Positions 10,710-18,768 of a DNA stretch of 64,000 bases are shown here, in pieces. Position 1 is the first letter of the stretch. The number at the start of each line of letters is the position of its first letter. The notes beneath the pieces are model-generated. The model searched no databases and was not told the DNA's origin. It saw only the letters and a program-made list of their open reading frames with translations. The position numbers were made by a program, and so were the translations under genes. Origin of the DNA: Fidelibacterota bacterium (GTDB lineage: Bacteria; Fidelibacterota; UBA2242; JAFGTP01); the NCBI GenBank assembly GCA_016934035.1, contig JAFGTP010000054.1, positions 26,948 through 90,947 on the forward strand, read 5' to 3'.

Positions 10710-11327
10710 ATGAAAAAAGAACCCCAATGGCTTGATTTCGTAAAAAAATTTCAGTCAATTGCTCAGGCAGGACTTTCCTATTCGAAGGATCCGTACGACA
10801 TTGAAAGGTTTGAACAGATTTTGGTGCTGACAGCAGAAATGGCAGCGGCAATGGTACCAATTCCCAGGGAGAAAATTTTAGGAATATTCCAAAAGGAAAC
10901 CGGATATCTGACACCCAAAATTGATGTCCGCGCTGTTATATTTTTAGAAAAAAAACTTCTTCTTGTAAAAGAAACAATTGACGGAAAATGGGCCTTACCG
11001 GGAGGATGGGCAGACAGCCATCACTCCTTGCGTGAAAACCTGATCAAAGAGGCAAAGGAAGAGGCCGGTGCCTTGGTAGAGCCTCGAAGAATTATTGCTA
11101 TACATGATCGCAAAAAGCATAACTATCCGCCTATCGAATTCAATGTTTATAAAATATTTGTTCTGTGTGATCTGATTGAGTACCAGTTTCATCAAAATAT
11201 AGAAACATCACAGGCAAAATTTTTCGGACTGCATGAATTGCCAGAACTTTCTGAGGGGCGTAATAATTCACGGCAGATTAGAATGTGTTTTGAAGCCTTA
11301 ACGGACAATAATGTTTACTTTGATTAA
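10710..11327 (+). CDS. Nudix hydrolase with N-terminal Nudix_N domain
   Basis: I start this at the ATG at 10710, which lies just after the upstream stop and opens with MKKEPQWLDFVKKFQSIAQ, the typical start of the Nudix_N family. An in-frame upstream extension would overlap the PNP-like gene and adds nothing recognisable. Residues 1-65 form the helical Nudix_N domain (AGLSYSKDPYDIERFEQI) and 70-200 the Nudix fold with KWALPGGWAD. The Nudix box is altered: the first Glu is His (SHHS where VGES is common) and the Arg of REVxEE is Lys (KEAKEEAG), while the metal-binding Glu pair is kept. It probably hydrolyses a nucleoside diphosphate derivative; the substrate is unknown. Confidence 0.85.
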   Translation: MKKEPQWLDFVKKFQSIAQAGLSYSKDPYDIERFEQILVLTAEMAAAMVPIPREKILGIFQKETGYLTPKIDVRAVIFLEKKLLLVKETIDGKWALPGGWADSHHSLRENLIKEAKEEAGALVEPRRIIAIHDRKKHNYPPIEFNVYKIFVLCDLIEYQFHQNIETSQAKFFGLHELPELSEGRNNSRQIRMCFEALTDNNVYFD

Positions 11328-11500
11328 TAGTCCTGCCTAATATTAAACTCAGGGTTTGTTTTACTTAAAATTTTTCAAAACATTTTCCATAGGAATTGAG
11401 TTCTTTATTGAATGATACGATTATCTGAGTTATAGGATAAAAAGGCTTTTGCCTTAATTGAAATTGAATAAAGTCAATTTTTTGAAAGAGGATGGGTAAT

Positions 11501-11529
11501 AAAAAAAAGTCCCGTTATTCGGGACTTTT
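11501..11529 (-). terminator. Rho-independent terminator of the buk-ptb operon
   Basis: A perfect 10-base-pair stem: AAAAGTCCCG (11505-11514) and CGGGACTTTT (11520-11529) around a TTATT loop. On the minus strand the stem is followed by a run of U, which fits the end of ptb 33 bases away. Confidence 0.85.
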
Positions 11530-11561
11530 GATTATTAAAAAGGGGTATTTTGGGATACTAA

Positions 11562-12464
11562 TCAAAGGGTCAGCAAAATCGCCAGAGAAATGGAATTGAG
11601 TTTTTCGTTGGCAGTGTCTGACCGGGAAAGTAGAATAATAGGCACTTTTGCTCCGACCACAATACCGCCGACTTTTGCATGAGCCAGTTTCATTAGAATT
11701 TTAATCAAAGCATTTCCGGCTGTAATATTGGGAACCAGAAATGAATCAATATCTCCGGCAATTTTGCTGTCAATTCCTTTTTTAAGGGCGGCCTTTGCGG
11801 ACAAAGCGACATCCATGGCGATGGGCCCTTCAACGATGGCATTGTCGAATTCTCCGCTTTCGGACAATTTTTGCAATTCAGCGGCATCAATCGTTTCCGG
11901 CATTTTGGGATTAATCTGTTCAATTGCGCAAAGGGCGCCAATTTTTGGTTGATAATTTTCCAGAGCATGGTTCATGTGAATGATGGATCTCAGGATTGAT
12001 TTTTTGGTTTCGAAATCTGGAAGAATATTGATACCGCCATCACTGAAAACCAGTAATTTTGGATAGGTAGGTGTTTCTGCGACGGCGACGTGGCTTAATA
12101 CTTCACCTGTTCTTAATCCGTTATCTTTATTGAGAACAGCCTTCATCAGAATGGGGGTGGAAATCTGACCTTTCATCAATACATCGGCTTTTCCATCATT
12201 GATCAGTTGTACCGATTTTTGTGCAATTTTTTCATCATCGGTTTCATGGATTATGAATTCTGGATCGATTGCGAAACCCACTTCGTGGGCAATGGTTTTA
12301 ATTTTTTCTGCATCACCGACAAACAAACCTCTGGCAATATGTAGTTTCTCGACTTCCATGACGGCTCGAATGACACTTTCGGATTCGGCTTTGGCGATGG
12401 AAATCTTTTTCATTTGCCTTACTTTACAGATTTTTTCTTTTATTTCAGTATAGGAATGAATCAT
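11562..12464 (-). CDS. ptb: Phosphate butyryltransferase
   Basis: A 300-residue enzyme of the phosphate acetyl/butyryltransferase family, near the usual Ptb length. Landmarks are ADVLMKGQISTPILMKAVLN, the GLRTGEVLSHV segment, VFSDGGINILPDF and DNAIVEGPIAMDVALS, with GGIVVGAKVPIILLSRSD near the end. It converts butyryl-CoA (or a branched-chain acyl-CoA) and phosphate to the acyl phosphate. It follows buk after 11 bases and ends before a strong terminator, giving a buk-ptb operon, the reverse of the clostridial ptb-buk order. Whether the acyl group is butyryl or isobutyryl/isovaleryl cannot be read from sequence. Confidence 0.9.
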   Translation of the reverse strand: MIHSYTEIKEKICKVRQMKKISIAKAESESVIRAVMEVEKLHIARGLFVGDAEKIKTIAHEVGFAIDPEFIIHETDDEKIAQKSVQLINDGKADVLMKGQISTPILMKAVLNKDNGLRTGEVLSHVAVAETPTYPKLLVFSDGGINILPDFETKKSILRSIIHMNHALENYQPKIGALCAIEQINPKMPETIDAAELQKLSESGEFDNAIVEGPIAMDVALSAKAALKKGIDSKIAGDIDSFLVPNITAGNALIKILMKLAHAKVGGIVVGAKVPIILLSRSDTANEKLNSISLAILLTL

Positions 12465-12475
12465 AATAAAATCCT

Positions 12476-13552
12476 TTAAATTGTCTTTTTGTATACTAAT
12501 ATTTCTTGTTTTTGATCAATAGCAAGGAACCCGCCCTGGGCCAAGGATTCCAGCTCATTTTCCCCGGGAATGACTACTTTTTGATGACAAATAAAACTTA
12601 CTCTCTCCCAAAGTTTTTTAATTGTCAAATCAGCGTAAGCCATTCCACCGGTGAATATGATTGCATCAATTTTGCCTTTTAGAGTAGTTGCCATGGCGCC
12701 AATTTCTTTGGCTATCTGGTAAATCATGGCATTGTAAACCAGGGTTGCTTTTTCGTCTCCATTTTCAACCCGCTTAATAACTTCCTGCATATCATTGGTA
12801 CCCAGATAGGCTTTAATTCCTGCATTTTTTGTCAATTTAATTTTCAATTCATTAAAAGAATAATTCTGGCAAAGTCTCATGAGTCCTTCCAATGGCAGTG
12901 CACCAGCCCGTTCCGGTGAAAAAGGCCCCATACCTACCAGAGCATCATTGGTATCGATTATTCGGCCATGACAGATTGGCGCCACTGATATTCCTCCGCC
13001 CATATGAACCACGATAAAATTGCTGGATTCTTTTTTTATTTGCAGGTCACGACAGGTTTTACGAACGACGGCATTGATGTTGAGCGCATGAAGCCGACTT
13101 CTTCTCTCAATTTCGGGAAGACCGGATATTCTGGCCTCAGGGGTCATTTCATCAACTGTCACCGGGTCGACGATAAAAGAGGGAACTTGGTATTTTTGTG
13201 CGACTTCATAGGCCAGAGAAGCACCCAGGTTACTGGCGTGGGTATCATAAAGGCAGTTAATGGTTACATCCATCAGGTCCTCGTTGACCGCATAGATTCC
13301 GCTCTTCACCGGCCCGACTAGTCCGCCTCTGCCGACAACGGCCACAAGTTTATTATCTTTGAGGTATTTTTCCAGAACAGCATTGATGTATTTTGATCGT
13401 AATGGCAATTGATCTTTAATGGAATGCATATCGGCAATGGGTGTCCCGGAATGATCAATTTTTTCAACGCATATTTCCTTTTCTCGATTGAAAAGTCCGA
13501 TTTTTGTGGAGGTGGAACCTGGATTAATGGTCAGTACAACTTCTTGGTTCAT
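12476..13552 (-). CDS. buk: Butyrate kinase
   Basis: A 358-residue member of the acetate/butyrate kinase (ASKHA) family, of typical Buk length. It has the N-terminal phosphate loop TINPGSTSTKIGLF, the VVGRGGLVGPVKSGIYAVN segment typical of butyrate kinases, the catalytic-core VVHMGGGISVAP and IIFTGGMAYAD. It makes ATP from the acyl phosphate produced by the downstream ptb product. A GGGAGA Shine-Dalgarno (13559-13564) stands before the ATG. Together the two genes provide substrate-level phosphorylation, pointing to an anaerobic fermentative life. Confidence 0.92.
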   Translation of the reverse strand: MNQEVVLTINPGSTSTKIGLFNREKEICVEKIDHSGTPIADMHSIKDQLPLRSKYINAVLEKYLKDNKLVAVVGRGGLVGPVKSGIYAVNEDLMDVTINCLYDTHASNLGASLAYEVAQKYQVPSFIVDPVTVDEMTPEARISGLPEIERRSRLHALNINAVVRKTCRDLQIKKESSNFIVVHMGGGISVAPICHGRIIDTNDALVGMGPFSPERAGALPLEGLMRLCQNYSFNELKIKLTKNAGIKAYLGTNDMQEVIKRVENGDEKATLVYNAMIYQIAKEIGAMATTLKGKIDAIIFTGGMAYADLTIKKLWERVSFICHQKVVIPGENELESLAQGGFLAIDQKQEILVYKKTI

Positions 13553-13750
13553 AAATTATCTCCCGAAATGTTGGTTTATTCAATTTCAGACAGGATGAAA
13601 TGTCAAATCTAATGCCATGTTCAAGATGGGATTTTTATCGAGGAGGAGGTTTAATAATACAGGCAGCTATAAAGATAATTTTTTCAAAAATAGGAATTTA
13701 TTTGAGTAAAAATGAGATAAAAACCAAAGATGAATTATTAAAAATGAAAA

Positions 13751-14479
13751 CTAATGCTGAAAGCGCTGATACTTTAAAAAATAAAGGGTTTGATCAATAA
13801 CATTGTCCTGCCAGGGAAGCATTGAATGAAGTCCGGGTACTTTGATAATGTCAGTATAGCCCCTGATTACTGTTTCATTGACGCCAACGATACCATCGTC
13901 GTCCCCCGGAATTGCCGGATTAAACCCTTCCCGATAGTTGGTTCCACCGGCTATAATGCCAAAAGGAATATTTGGGGATGGATAGGATTTCCAAAAATCA
14001 TCCTGACCTTTACCTAATTTTTGACCACTCTCTCCTAAACTCCATAAAAACAGTTTGTGATCACCAAAATTTTCAGCCAGAATAGAACCTTTGTTTGGTG
14101 GTGCAATCATGACAATCTGTTTGACCTTGGAATTTTTTACCTCTGCCAAATAACTGCGAACCACAAAGGTTCCCAGACTGTGTACAACAAAATAAATTGA
14201 GTCAATATCTTCATCAAGGGAACGTAGATTTTGATCAAGTTCTGTCACAATCGAGTCCATTGGCCATTTTGTGGATTTATAATCAAAGTTAAGTACGGAA
14301 TAGCGATGTTTAATCATTTTATTTTGAAGCCTCAGCATGGAAAAGGGTTTATCAGCCAATCCATGAATGAGAACAACCAGAGTATTACTGTTTTCTACTT
14401 TTGAATAGATTGTTTTTCCGGATAAGTGAACATGAATCAGAAAGAAAAATACTAATAACAGAATCAAATTATTCTTCAT
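13751..14479 (-). CDS. Exported alpha/beta hydrolase (lipase-like)
   Basis: 242 residues with an N-terminal signal peptide (KNNLILLLVFFFLIHVHLSG) and an alpha/beta-hydrolase fold. LVVLIHGLADKPFSM forms the oxyanion-hole strand. The nucleophile elbow is VHSLG with Ser101, in which the first Gly of the usual GxSxG is Val. A PGDDDGIVGVNE loop probably supplies the acid and PGLHSMLP the histidine. It resembles bacterial triacylglycerol lipases and PGAP1-like hydrolases. The start overlaps the stop of the upstream TPR gene by 11 bases, so the two are coupled. The substrate is unknown; a periplasmic lipid or ester is likely. Confidence 0.8.
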   Translation of the reverse strand: MKNNLILLLVFFFLIHVHLSGKTIYSKVENSNTLVVLIHGLADKPFSMLRLQNKMIKHRYSVLNFDYKSTKWPMDSIVTELDQNLRSLDEDIDSIYFVVHSLGTFVVRSYLAEVKNSKVKQIVMIAPPNKGSILAENFGDHKLFLWSLGESGQKLGKGQDDFWKSYPSPNIPFGIIAGGTNYREGFNPAIPGDDDGIVGVNETVIRGYTDIIKVPGLHSMLPWQDNVIDQTLYFLKYQRFQH

Positions 14480-16022
14480 TTTGCGGTGCTTCTATCATTT
14501 CTTCAGATTGAATGGAGCTCATTCGCTCTATCGCTTCTTTTGCACTCTTGGATCCGGGAAATTGTTCCACTATTTTTGATAAAACACTTTTTCCATTTTC
14601 CGTATCATTAAGTTTTTCAAGATATATGAGGGCTGATTTTTCGAGAGAAAGAAGAGCAAGGTCGGATCCTGGATATTTGCGATAGACTTCTGAAAATTGT
14701 ACCACAGCATTTTTATAATATTTCTTTTCTTCATATAGAAGACCGGCATTATAGAGTGCGTGTTTTCCGAAAGCTGAATTGGTATATTTTTGTTCGATTA
14801 AAAGGTAAGTGTCGACGGAAGATTGCAGAGCCTTTAATTCTTTATAATAAATCTCTGCAGAACGATTCAAACCGGTTATTGCTTCAGGTGAAAGGGGGTA
14901 TTTATCGGCGTATGTTTTATACTGATTAATGGCTTTGTCATATTCTTTGAGATGTTCATCATAAATCTTCGCAATATTAAACAGACTGGTCTGTGCTTTG
15001 GAGTGATCAGGAAAGGCATTGATAAAATCCGTAAAAGTTTCGGCAGCTTCCTGATATTCTTTGAATTCATTGAATTCTATGCTGCCTTGCAAATAGAGTG
15101 CATCGGAATAAACCGTTGCTCCCGGATAGATTTTCATGATCTTTTCAGCCGATAGAAAGGCTTTTTGTTGTTCTCCTTTTATTCGGTAATACTCTGCCAG
15201 TTGAAATAATATTTTGGGATTAAATGAATCGTCGGAAAAGCGAATTAAAAAGAGTTCTGCTTCACGAAGAAAAAATTCTCTGATTTCGTTTTCAGGATAG
15301 GAATTCAGCAGGCTGATAAAATTGAAATATCTTTCTATCAAAGGTGTATTGGTTAGAATTTTGTTAACAGTATCATTGATGAACTGCATGCGTTCGCTGA
15401 AAAATTTTATCCTGTTAAAATCCGTCAAATACTTTTCCATGGTTAAGGAATAATTAGATTTATCGATGTAGAGATAAGCGTATTTGATCAACTCCATTTC
15501 AGCACGGTGATAGAGTTTATTTTCTAAGGTCAGATCGATGATGTAGCTTTGAATGTTTTCGCAACGGGCATCGGGAAAAAATTTTTGTAAATAGATATCC
15601 ATTTCGGACAATTTATATACTGTCAAGTTTTCATCGGGGGATGCTAAAATTTTTAGAAAGGAAGTTTTTTTTGTTTCAACACTTTTTAAGGCTATTAAGT
15701 ATTGGAATAATAAAGTTTCTTCATTTTTATTGATAGATTGAGACTGCTGTTCGAGTGGGGCCTTTTGGGGTGTGGGTTCAGAAATGGGGATGGAATTTAA
15801 ACTGTCAGCGAGTAGTTGTATTCTTTTAGAATATTGTTCACGTTCTGCGTTGAATTTGGTTTCTAGTTTTTGCTTTTGCAAATCGAAGTCAGCTTTCAGG
15901 GAATCCAGTTTTTGTTGCAGTTTTTCACTGAAAATTAACTCCAGCGAATCTTTTCCGGAGTTTTCTGTCTGTGCGGCTAAAGCTGATAAGAAAAAGACAA
16001 GGTAAAGAAGTATGTTTTTCAT
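14469..16022 (-). CDS. Periplasmic tetratricopeptide-repeat protein (YbgF/BamD-like)
   Basis: 517 residues with a signal peptide (cleavage probably after LSALAAQ), then a coiled coil from about 30 to 75 (LQQKLDSLKADFDLQKQKLE), then at least six tetratricopeptide repeats from about 230 to 500. Several repeats have the YPGS, FPDHS or YPLSP endings seen in YbgF, BamD and related envelope TPR proteins. A coiled coil plus TPR tail is the CpoB/YbgF plan, though this protein is about twice that size. It heads a two-gene unit with the lipase. A scaffold role in envelope assembly is likely; the exact partner is not visible. Confidence 0.8.
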   Translation of the reverse strand: MKNILLYLVFFLSALAAQTENSGKDSLELIFSEKLQQKLDSLKADFDLQKQKLETKFNAEREQYSKRIQLLADSLNSIPISEPTPQKAPLEQQSQSINKNEETLLFQYLIALKSVETKKTSFLKILASPDENLTVYKLSEMDIYLQKFFPDARCENIQSYIIDLTLENKLYHRAEMELIKYAYLYIDKSNYSLTMEKYLTDFNRIKFFSERMQFINDTVNKILTNTPLIERYFNFISLLNSYPENEIREFFLREAELFLIRFSDDSFNPKILFQLAEYYRIKGEQQKAFLSAEKIMKIYPGATVYSDALYLQGSIEFNEFKEYQEAAETFTDFINAFPDHSKAQTSLFNIAKIYDEHLKEYDKAINQYKTYADKYPLSPEAITGLNRSAEIYYKELKALQSSVDTYLLIEQKYTNSAFGKHALYNAGLLYEEKKYYKNAVVQFSEVYRKYPGSDLALLSLEKSALIYLEKLNDTENGKSVLSKIVEQFPGSKSAKEAIERMSSIQSEEMIEAPQNEE

Positions 16023-16236
16023 TTTATCCTCTTCATTTTTGATAATTCAGTTGGTAATAAATTATTATATAAAATAACCAAAAACAAATTTCGAAATTGT
16101 TATGTGACGGCTGTCAAATCTGTGAAATATTGATTTTAAAATAAAACGGTGAATATCCAGTAAATTACTAAGAAAATTCCGCTGTTTTTTAAGGCAAAGC
16201 TTTTATATATTAATCAGTTAAGATAAATGAGGTATC

Positions 16237-17190
16237 ATGATTAAAAAAACCATTGATTTACATGATGTTGACAGAGCTGCTGTTTTTGGTGTCGGTGACA
16301 GGAATTTAAAAATTCTTGAACGAAAATTGTCCGTTGAATTGTCAGCCCGGGGGAGTAAACTGACCGTGGCGGGTCTAGACTATAATGTCATCAAACTGGA
16401 AGCCGTAGTGAAGGATATCATATTAGCCATAAAGCATAAGGGTCACATCAGCGAAAATGATGTTGAAACACTGGTTGATATGGAGGTTTATGGAGATCAA
16501 CAATCAGGAAAAATCGGTTCAAACACAGCGATTGTTTTTAAGAAAAATGGTGTAATCAAACCCAAGACGCCAGTACAGGAACGATATTTTAAATCCACAC
16601 AGGAAAATGATATTGTCTTTGCCATCGGCCCGGCAGGAACCGGGAAAACCTATCTGGCTGTAGCCATAGCAGTAGCAGCCTGGAGAAATAATCTGGTTGA
16701 GCGACTTATTCTTACGCGTCCTGCAGTAGAAACCGGAGAAAGCCTGGGGTTTTTGCCAGGGGACCTCAAGGAAAAAATTCAACCTTACCTGGCACCGCTA
16801 AACGATGCTCTATTCGAAATGCTGACACCGGAGAAGCACCAGAAAATGTATGAGCAGGGAATCATTGAGATATTGCCCCTGGCATACATGCGGGGCAGGA
16901 CATTAAATAATGCCTTTGTAATTTTGGATGAAGCCCAGAATACAACAAGCACACAGATGAAAATGTTTCTGACACGATTAGGAGTGAATTCAAAGGCAAT
17001 CATTACAGGGGATACAACCCAGATTGATATTCCCAAAAAAACAAAATCCGGACTGGTTGAAGCCGAAAAAATATTAAAGAATATAAACGGTATTGATTTT
17101 ATTTATTTTTCGGAGAATGACGTTGTCCGGCATCGACTGGTCAAGGAAATTATTTCTGCCTACAATCAGACCTATGAACAAAGAGATTAA
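16237..17190 (+). CDS. phoH: PhoH family RNA-associated ATPase
   Basis: A 317-residue PhoH/YbeZ protein of normal length. An N-terminal KH-like region (1-100) precedes the P-loop ATPase, with Walker A GPAGTGKT (131-138) and Walker B VILDEAQNTT. RPAVETGESLGFLPGDLKEK and TGDTTQIDIP are family hallmarks. PhoH/YbeZ is linked to ribosome maturation with the nuclease YbeY. ybeY does not follow here; instead the gene converges on an Rrf2-type regulator and the two coding ends overlap by 4 bases. A TGAGG Shine-Dalgarno sequence precedes the ATG. Confidence 0.93.
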   Translation: MIKKTIDLHDVDRAAVFGVGDRNLKILERKLSVELSARGSKLTVAGLDYNVIKLEAVVKDIILAIKHKGHISENDVETLVDMEVYGDQQSGKIGSNTAIVFKKNGVIKPKTPVQERYFKSTQENDIVFAIGPAGTGKTYLAVAIAVAAWRNNLVERLILTRPAVETGESLGFLPGDLKEKIQPYLAPLNDALFEMLTPEKHQKMYEQGIIEILPLAYMRGRTLNNAFVILDEAQNTTSTQMKMFLTRLGVNSKAIITGDTTQIDIPKKTKSGLVEAEKILKNINGIDFIYFSENDVVRHRLVKEIISAYNQTYEQRD

Positions 17191-17597
17191 TCATTATCGG
17201 TCACCAATTCTCCCAGTCTGATTTGATCAAGGGTCTGCACAATGGCCTCTTCAAGTTTATTCCACACAATTCTAGACGGGCATTTATCGGATATTGGACA
17301 GATTTGAGGAGAATGGACACAATTAACCGGATAATCCCGACCTTCAAGAGCTTCCACAATAAGACGCACAGAGATTTCTTCAGGGGGTTTTGCCAATTCG
17401 TAGCCCCCGGTGGCACCACGGTAAGATAACAGGAGTTGGGTTGGTTTTAACAACCGGATCAGGTGCTCGGCATATTTCAGGCTGATGTTTTCCATTTGTG
17501 ATAAATCACTCAGAAGTATTGGCCCTTTTCCGTAATTCCGGGCCATTCTGACCATCAGTCTTAAACCATATCTGCCCTTAGTTGATATTTTTAGCAT
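17187..17597 (-). CDS. Rrf2/IscR-family transcriptional regulator with three cysteines
   Basis: A 136-residue Rrf2-family protein. The winged helix starts MLKISTKGRYGLRLMV, followed by the SYRGATGGYELAKPPEEIS wing typical of IscR. The cluster loop holds Cys93, Cys100 and Cys106 (spacing x6, x5), close to the three-cysteine pattern that binds an iron-sulfur cluster in IscR and NsrR. It probably senses iron-sulfur status, nitric oxide or redox. No isc or suf genes lie next to it. A 20-base perfect palindrome upstream may be its own operator. It is convergent with phoH, sharing 4 bases. Confidence 0.9.
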   Translation of the reverse strand: MLKISTKGRYGLRLMVRMARNYGKGPILLSDLSQMENISLKYAEHLIRLLKPTQLLLSYRGATGGYELAKPPEEISVRLIVEALEGRDYPVNCVHSPQICPISDKCPSRIVWNKLEEAIVQTLDQIRLGELVTDND

Positions 17598-17625
17598 AGT
17601 GTTCTGGAAAAATAAATTTAAAGTA

Positions 17626-17645
17626 CAATATTACTTTTAATATTG
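17626..17645. promoter_or_regulatory. Candidate operator of the Rrf2 regulator
   Basis: A perfect inverted repeat, CAATATTA-CTTT-TAATATTG, 29-48 bases upstream of the Rrf2 start codon. Autoregulation through a palindrome is common in this family, so self-control is a reasonable inference. It also lies just beyond the thioredoxin terminator and could simply be AT-rich symmetry. Confidence 0.35.
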
Positions 17646-17653
17646 CAATAATT

Positions 17654-17679
17654 AAAAGGCCCCTTCAAAATAAGGGGCC
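17654..17679 (-). terminator. Rho-independent terminator of the thioredoxin gene
   Basis: Stem GGCCCCTT (17658-17665) with AAGGGGCC (17672-17679) around a six-base loop. On the minus strand it is followed by UUUU. It lies 43 bases past the thioredoxin-like gene and insulates it from the Rrf2 gene. Confidence 0.85.
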
Positions 17680-17722
17680 GTCTATTCTATATAGAATTAT
17701 ATAGAAAATGAGATATGTAATT

Positions 17723-18226
17723 TTATTGTTCAGGAGGATTACATCCCTTATCCAGATAGTCTTGAAAGGAGATTCCTGTTGTATAACATTCTTCTTTAAT
17801 GTACTTTAGAACGTTAATGAATTTTTCGGGGGGTAAAAATCCCGGCACAAGGGTAACGATTTCCTGATTTTTATCCAGAAAAGCTAAAGCGGGGTATCCC
17901 GTAACTCTGAAGGCTCTGGCCAATTGGGCTGATGTGAAGGTTTGGCCTTTGTATGTTTGCTCATCGTCATTGGTTTCAGCATGGACTTTAATTCGAATAA
18001 AATGGGTGTCCATATATTTTTTGACCACAGGATCAGAAAAGGTTTTTTCATCCAGAACCTTGCACCAATGGCACCAGTCGGTATAAAAATCAATAAGAAC
18101 CGGTTTGGATTGATCGGATGATAATTCAAGACCCCGATCAAATTCGAACCAACCCTCATGCTCTGTAGCAAATGCAAATGTAACCCATAGGAAAGTCAGC
18201 ATTAAAACACTGAAAAATTGTTTCAT
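17723..18226 (-). CDS. Exported thioredoxin-like protein
   Basis: 167 residues: a signal peptide (MKQFFSVLMLTFLWVTFAFA), then a thioredoxin fold with active site DWCHWCK (Cys52, Cys55) and the cis-proline in TGYPALAF. The CHWC pair and the following DEKTFSDPVVKKY resemble the thioredoxin_7/DsbD-gamma group. It probably acts as a periplasmic disulfide reductase. It is a single-gene unit with its own terminator. A C-terminal extension after residue 145 ends in GCNPPEQ and carries an additional Cys. Confidence 0.88.
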   Translation of the reverse strand: MKQFFSVLMLTFLWVTFAFATEHEGWFEFDRGLELSSDQSKPVLIDFYTDWCHWCKVLDEKTFSDPVVKKYMDTHFIRIKVHAETNDDEQTYKGQTFTSAQLARAFRVTGYPALAFLDKNQEIVTLVPGFLPPEKFINVLKYIKEECYTTGISFQDYLDKGCNPPEQ

Positions 18227-18397
18227 CTTGTTCTCCTGTTTTCAAAATTCAAGAAGTTCGATGAATATCTTATAAAAGGGTTACAATATTTACAGAAACT
18301 AACAAAAGATTGTTTTTTTTTGATAAGCTTTACCAATGCTTACTATGGTTAGCAACAAAAATTAAAAATTCTCTGGTTTGGGTAACTAGGAGGGAGA

Positions 18398-18643
18398 TTA
18401 TTTATTTTCTTTCCATTCAATCTCAAATTCCAGTTGTTTCTTGACAGATTTAGATTTTTCCTTGGTTTTTAGTTCAAGTTCGAATTCAATGGTTTCCGGA
18501 ATGGATAATTCAAGGGTTTTTTTGTCTGTTACCAGTTTTATGGTACCTTTCTCGATTTCATCGGCTAGATTTCTTAATTTTTCAGCTATTTCTTTGGGAT
18601 TGGTTTTTAATTTTTCTCTGTATTCGGCATCTTTTCTTGACAT
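18398..18643 (-). CDS. Amphi-Trp domain protein
   Basis: An 81-residue protein matching the small amphi-Trp domain: a helical start (NPKEIAEKLRNLADEIEKG) followed by alternating beta strands (IEFELELKTKEK, LEFEIEWKEN) with the tryptophan near the end. The domain is found in archaea and bacteria as a short stand-alone protein of unknown function, sometimes near gas-vesicle or stress genes. No such context is present here. It is a monocistronic unit upstream of and divergent from the ABC exporter operon. Confidence 0.75.
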   Translation of the reverse strand: MSRKDAEYREKLKTNPKEIAEKLRNLADEIEKGTIKLVTDKKTLELSIPETIEFELELKTKEKSKSVKKQLEFEIEWKENK

Positions 18644-18768
18644 ATTAGCTCTCTTTCGTCATATTTTTTTGTTTTTGTTTCTTATCTTTATGGAAAAAAT
18701 CCATTAACTTTAGAAAAATTGGAAAATTTAAAATTAAAATACAATAGGTATCGTTAACAAAAAAAATT

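Noticed and set aside
13600..13800. Plus-strand open frame of 66 codons upstream of buk
   Set aside because: Runs antisense into the lipase gene, resembles nothing, and covers the buk promoter region.
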